Positions 58,572-62,118 of a stretch of DNA of 62,118 nt are shown here, one piece after another. The stretch is from assembly GCA_022573815.1 (NCBI GenBank), contig JACZTG010000006.1, positions 1-62,118 on the forward strand, written 5' to 3'. The position numbers were made by a program, and so were the translations under genes. Source of the DNA: Candidatus Neomarinimicrobiota bacterium. Lineage in GTDB: Bacteria; Fidelibacterota; SORT01. The notes beneath the pieces were generated by a model. That model saw nothing but the letters and a program-made list of their open reading frames with translations, searched no databases and was not told where the DNA came from. Position 1 is the first letter of the stretch, and the number at the start of each line of letters is the position of its first letter.

Positions 58572-61058
58572 TCATCCCTGCTTGATTATCGAATTTAACA
58601 TATACCGTGCTTTGTCGGAAAATTCTCCGTTCGGGTTTTCATTAAGCATCATGTTCAAGAGTTTCAATGCTTCATCTTTTCTGCCCACTTCTGCATATGC
58701 CTTGCCGAGTAACAGTTGACCCGGTTCCAACTTATTAGAATTCGGATATAATTTAAACAAGCGTTCAAGAGCAACAATCGCCTGATCCGGTAATTCTAAT
58801 GCTAATAAACATTCTCCGACCCAATATTGTGCGTTATCCGTTAGCGAATCTTCTATACGGGCATCAGCGATTGCTATGAATATTTCCAACGCCGGCACGT
58901 AATCTGAACTGATATAATATCCAAATGCTTTGCTATACTCAAGAGGTAAATTTTGTTTACTGATATATATCAGAGAGGCGGACTCATAAATATCGGGTGT
59001 ACTATCAATATATGTATCAATTATTGGAGCTGGCTCAGCTTCTTCCTCTGAAACTATTATAGTGTCCTGCAACTGCGTGTCCGCAAATAAAGAGTCTAAT
59101 TCTTTTTCGTAATCGGGCGGCAGTTCCACGGTGAACTCCACTCCGTACAGTGTATCGGGTAATATCATTCCGGGCGGAATATCCATCAATTCGACAACCG
59201 GAATCAGTACTGTATCTTCGACAATTTCTACTACTTCAAGTGTTTCCACAGGAGTTTCCACCAACTCCACAACCGGAATTACCACTGTATCTTCGACAAT
59301 TTCTACTACTTCAAGTGTTTCCACAGGAGTTTCCACCAACTCCACAACCGGAAGTTCTACTACTTCTTCCACTATCAATTCCGGCTCGGGTTCAGGTATG
59401 ACAACTACCGGATTAAATAACGAATCGTCCTCGACGATTTTTACGAGTAACATTTGGAATCTATATACGGGTTTATCTCTGATTTGAGCCGGTGTAACGC
59501 TCTGTATAGTTGCGCCGATAAATTGCGAAGCAAGTCTGTGAATTCTGTTTCGGTATAAGCTAAAACCTGAAATATCAATACCGTTTGCTCTTGTATTCAT
59601 TTCAGTCAGCCATATACTGTTAACTTTCCTAACGGCTTCATTAATGGTATTTAGCGTTACGGAAAACCGTAATGTTCCCTTGGAGAGCGAATCCACCAGA
59701 GTCATATTTTCGTCAGCTAATGCCATTTTCGTTGCGATGGAATCTAACAAAGGTTCTGCCCATTCAAGGTCAACGATTGAACCGTGGAGATAGTTGAGAC
59801 GCTGCGTCATTTCTGATTTTTGAGTAGCTTTTTTATTATTTTGCCAGTTAAATACAAATGGCAAAGCAAATATTGCCGCTAAAATAATTATTCCGTGCCA
59901 ATCAAGCTTCAGCGTTTTTTGCCGTACTTTTACATAATCCGGAAGCATATTTACAGGCAGTATGGAATCGTCTTTCGGGATTAATGCGTGCAATACCATA
60001 CCAAGCGGAACAGCATATTCGGGCAAATCTTCTATTAATTCTTCAGGAATTTCAATTTTATCAGTCCTGATGGTGAGGTATTCAACCTCCGCATCACCGA
60101 ACTTCTCATCAAGAAACTCCTTTGCGTTTACATCTTTAGATTCACCCGTAAGAATTATCTTCTGAAAATCGGGCATATCGCCCATATCCTGTTCGTAAAG
60201 TATCTTACTGTAGATTGTGTTCATTACTTCGGGGGTTTCCGTACCGGCTTGAACAGGGGGCGGTATATGAACAATATTCCCGCCTTTAGAGATGATAATC
60301 CGAGTAGAAGTCTCTTCCATATCAATAATTGCTATATAATCTTCTTCCCCGGGATTTTCGTTCAATCGTATTATATTTTGCAGAGATATTTCATCCGGTA
60401 CGGCAAGAGTAAACTTGGGTGCTGAATCAAGGTGCGGTACTATTCCATCAATCGCCGTAAGAAGAGGAATGTTACCTTCGTATGAAAATGAAATCGCGCC
60501 TCCTCCCTCACTCGCCATAATGTGCGCGATATGATCGGACGGAATATCCTTATCAAGCCGTTCACGGACAGTGTCACGAATTTCTTTATTCCGTTCCTTG
60601 GGTTTCAGCTCTTCATAATTATCCCTTAAATGGAATACCGAAAGCAGTGTTGCCGGGATATTTATAGCAAATTGGAATTTCTTAGCGTCAACACGTTGAA
60701 TAAGTGAGAGCAGGACGTCTTCGTTGGTCAATTCGCCGGTATCGCCGTCCTGAATTACCTCCGCATCATCCACTGACACCATATCTTCGGCTTCATCCTC
60801 ATCCCCGCCGAATAGAGTTTCATCGGTTATCTCTATCGGTTCATCTTCAACGCCGAAAACATCTCCCGCATCTTCCATAAGAGGTTCGCCGTCTATAAGT
60901 TCGTCTGTTTCCTCCACCTGCTGTTTGAGTACAGAAACCATCATGGCATGATCAAAACTCTCTACAGTGATCTTCCCGCCGGAGATAGTTGCAAAGACGG
61001 TCTTCAGTTCTCTTCGAACGTCAAGATATATACTGAATATTTTTTGGGGTGCGGCCAT
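58572..61058 (-). CDS. PilM-PilN-TPR fusion protein
   Basis: 828 residues in four parts. First, 1-370 is PilM-like (AIIDMEETSTRIIISKGGNI, IILTGESKD), with an acidic insertion at about 45-110. Second, a membrane helix at 388-406 is followed by a PilN-like periplasmic part to about 560. Third, a Val/Glu/Pro-rich stretch (about 570-640) contains a 25-residue tandem repeat. Fourth, TPR-like helices run from about 690 (ALEIFIAIADARIEDSLTDN, LYPNSNKL, GRKDEALKLLNMML). In classical systems PilM and PilN are separate and interact; fusion across the membrane places PilM inside and the TPR outside. The start is 2 bases after the PilT-like gene. Confidence 0.65.
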   Translation of the reverse strand: MAAPQKIFSIYLDVRRELKTVFATISGGKITVESFDHAMMVSVLKQQVEETDELIDGEPLMEDAGDVFGVEDEPIEITDETLFGGDEDEAEDMVSVDDAEVIQDGDTGELTNEDVLLSLIQRVDAKKFQFAINIPATLLSVFHLRDNYEELKPKERNKEIRDTVRERLDKDIPSDHIAHIMASEGGGAISFSYEGNIPLLTAIDGIVPHLDSAPKFTLAVPDEISLQNIIRLNENPGEEDYIAIIDMEETSTRIIISKGGNIVHIPPPVQAGTETPEVMNTIYSKILYEQDMGDMPDFQKIILTGESKDVNAKEFLDEKFGDAEVEYLTIRTDKIEIPEELIEDLPEYAVPLGMVLHALIPKDDSILPVNMLPDYVKVRQKTLKLDWHGIIILAAIFALPFVFNWQNNKKATQKSEMTQRLNYLHGSIVDLEWAEPLLDSIATKMALADENMTLVDSLSKGTLRFSVTLNTINEAVRKVNSIWLTEMNTRANGIDISGFSLYRNRIHRLASQFIGATIQSVTPAQIRDKPVYRFQMLLVKIVEDDSLFNPVVVIPEPEPELIVEEVVELPVVELVETPVETLEVVEIVEDTVVIPVVELVETPVETLEVVEIVEDTVLIPVVELMDIPPGMILPDTLYGVEFTVELPPDYEKELDSLFADTQLQDTIIVSEEEAEPAPIIDTYIDSTPDIYESASLIYISKQNLPLEYSKAFGYYISSDYVPALEIFIAIADARIEDSLTDNAQYWVGECLLALELPDQAIVALERLFKLYPNSNKLEPGQLLLGKAYAEVGRKDEALKLLNMMLNENPNGEFSDKARYMLNSIIKQG
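59195..59344. repeat. 75-bp tandem repeat inside the PilMN-TPR gene
   Basis: Two 75-bp units (59195-59269 and 59270-59344), with a short third start at 59345. They differ at only a few bases near their start and encode 25 residues of the type VVELVETPVETLEVVEIVED. Such extended Pro/Val/Glu linkers cross the periplasm or wall, and copy number may vary by slippage. Confidence 0.9.
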
Positions 61059-61060
61059 TA

Positions 61061-62118
61061 TTATGCGTTAGGGGTATACTGCACAATCTCCTTAAATCGT
61101 TTCTTCAAATTAGCGTTATTCAGCGCCTCTTCGTATGATATCTTCTTTTCTTCATACAATCTCTTCAGGTCTTGTTCCATTGTAATCATACCTAATTTCG
61201 AACCCTGTTGCAGCATTTGGTAGATTTCGTCAAGATTGTTATTCTTTATTGCTGCGCTAATCGATGGTGTTACGCGAAGTACCTCTTTCGCCAATACGCG
61301 CTTACCGTCAAGAGTCCTAACGAGTTTTTGGGACACGACCACGGTTAATACATCGGCAAGTCTTTCCCGGATACGCTCCTGAACTTCTGAAGGTACCTCT
61401 CCTATTATTCTGTCGATACTTTCAACTGCGGAGGAAGTATGAAGTGTTGAGAAAACTTTATGGCCACTGTCGGTAATTTCAAGGCTGGTAATAATCGTTT
61501 CCGGGTCTCTCATCTCACCAATCACGATAATATCAGGGTCCTGCCTCAAAGCTTGAATCGCCCCTTCCTTAAAGGATAAAACATCAGCGCCAACTTCTCT
61601 ATGTCGTATAATACATCTTGCTGATTCATGAACATGCTCAATAGGGCTACCGATTATGACCATATGAGCGTCTACACTTCTGTTGTTGGCATCAATAATA
61701 GAATCCAGAGTTGAACTTTTTCCTGAACCGGTTATTCCTGTTATGAGACATAAGCCCTGTTTAACATATTTAAGACTTAATGCTTTTGCTATCTCCGGAT
61801 GAAATCCGAATCCGGCAAAGGGCCTTATCTCGGATCCGATCAGGCGCATATTTAAAGCTATATGCCCTAAATCCATATACATATCGCCTCTGAGTCTTAT
61901 ATGACTGTCCTTATATGGTACCGTATAGGAAAAATCAACGTTTCTTTCTTTCGCCAAAAATTCGCGCTGTTTTACCATTATTATGTTCAAAAGCAATAAA
62001 TCCATCTCAAACTCATCCCAATCTCCCGCTTCAGGATCAGGATTTTTTGCGCCTTGAATCCTGTACCATACTTTTCCTCTACAGCCTGTTGAACCCATAT
62101 CAACATCAGATGCGTCTA
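61061..62118 (-). CDS. PilT-like ATPase, 5' end outside window
   Basis: At least 352 residues, open to the right edge; codons before the first ATG (62098) read ASDVD and belong to the protein, so the true start lies outside. It has ASDVDMGSTG (in PilT usually ASDLHL; the His is Asp here), Walker A GITGSGKSS, Asp box IIVIGEMRDPE and His box STLHT, as in PilT/PilU retraction ATPases. It lacks the long N-terminal part of PilB. It would drive the pilus-like assembly encoded next. The C-terminal part (KISYEEALNNANLKKRFKEI) is also typical. Confidence 0.85.
   Translation of the reverse strand, partial: DASDVDMGSTGCRGKVWYRIQGAKNPDPEAGDWDEFEMDLLLLNIIMVKQREFLAKERNVDFSYTVPYKDSHIRLRGDMYMDLGHIALNMRLIGSEIRPFAGFGFHPEIAKALSLKYVKQGLCLITGITGSGKSSTLDSIIDANNRSVDAHMVIIGSPIEHVHESARCIIRHREVGADVLSFKEGAIQALRQDPDIIVIGEMRDPETIITSLEITDSGHKVFSTLHTSSAVESIDRIIGEVPSEVQERIRERLADVLTVVVSQKLVRTLDGKRVLAKEVLRVTPSISAAIKNNNLDEIYQMLQQGSKLGMITMEQDLKRLYEEKKISYEEALNNANLKKRFKEIVQYTPNA

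Noticed and set aside
59195-59344. CRISPR-like direct repeats
   Set aside because: The units are adjacent 75-bp coding repeats without spacers.
59131-59487. Ser/Thr-rich plus-strand frame
   Set aside because: Antisense shadow of the Val/Glu/Pro repeat in the PilM-PilN-TPR gene.

Overview
The window comes from a Gram-negative bacterium of moderate G+C content. It encodes a full set of Kdo/LPS genes, TolC/RND efflux, and type IV pilus-like envelope genes. A primary sigma factor without region 1.1 (about 285 aa, Bacteroidetes style), a PorD/DUF4835-like protein and SD-poor, TTG/GTG-started genes point to the FCB group, most likely a Marinimicrobia (SAR406)-like lineage. That placement is inference. 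Almost all of the window is ordinary chromosomal core; no phage, IS, CRISPR, rRNA or tRNA was found.

Layout. 1-1690: a scrambled stretch with two tails of plus-strand reading frames, a seven-repeat beta-propeller gene on the minus strand whose start codon looks lost, and a truncated second copy of its 3' end. 1751-4573 (+): an LpxH-type lipid A phosphoesterase, then a HEAT-repeat lipoprotein and a second lipoprotein behind a clear promoter. 4574-4907: an intergenic cluster of palindromes. 4908-17390 (-): one long gene train gatC-kdsB-pyrG-kdsA-kdsC-kdsD-lptC-lptB-rpoN-hflK-hflC-hslV-hslU-argF. It makes CMP-Kdo (with its CTP), the cytoplasmic/periplasmic LPS export parts, sigma-54 and membrane/cytoplasmic proteolysis factors. 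17494-23312 (-): TolC, HlyD-type adaptor, LolD/MacB-like ATPase and two MacB-type permeases. 23690-36851: tRNA nucleotidyltransferase, a PorD-like protein, a glycosyltransferase, a DUF2723 membrane protein, a DUF1844 protein, recG, valS, a cyclic-nucleotide-binding protein and a K+ channel. 36933-46717 (-): an RlmD-type methyltransferase and an RND system with one adaptor and two different permeases, one of them greatly enlarged. 46953-50208 (+): deoC, an aldehyde dehydrogenase and a second ALDH lacking the catalytic domain (a split ALDH16-like pair). 50205-52765 (-): phosphohexomutase, rpsU and the primary sigma factor. 53027-62118 (-): a PilT-like ATPase (cut by the window edge), a PilM-PilN-TPR fusion, a PilO-PilP fusion and a short secretin, followed by an ABC-2 exporter and a lipoprotein.

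Five intergenic sites share one promoter form, TTGAC/TTGAA, 16-17 bases, then TAnnTT, and give a usable picture of this organism's housekeeping promoter. The least conventional part is the condensed pilus/secretion-like operon at the right end, followed by the enlarged RND permease and the split ALDH16-like pair.
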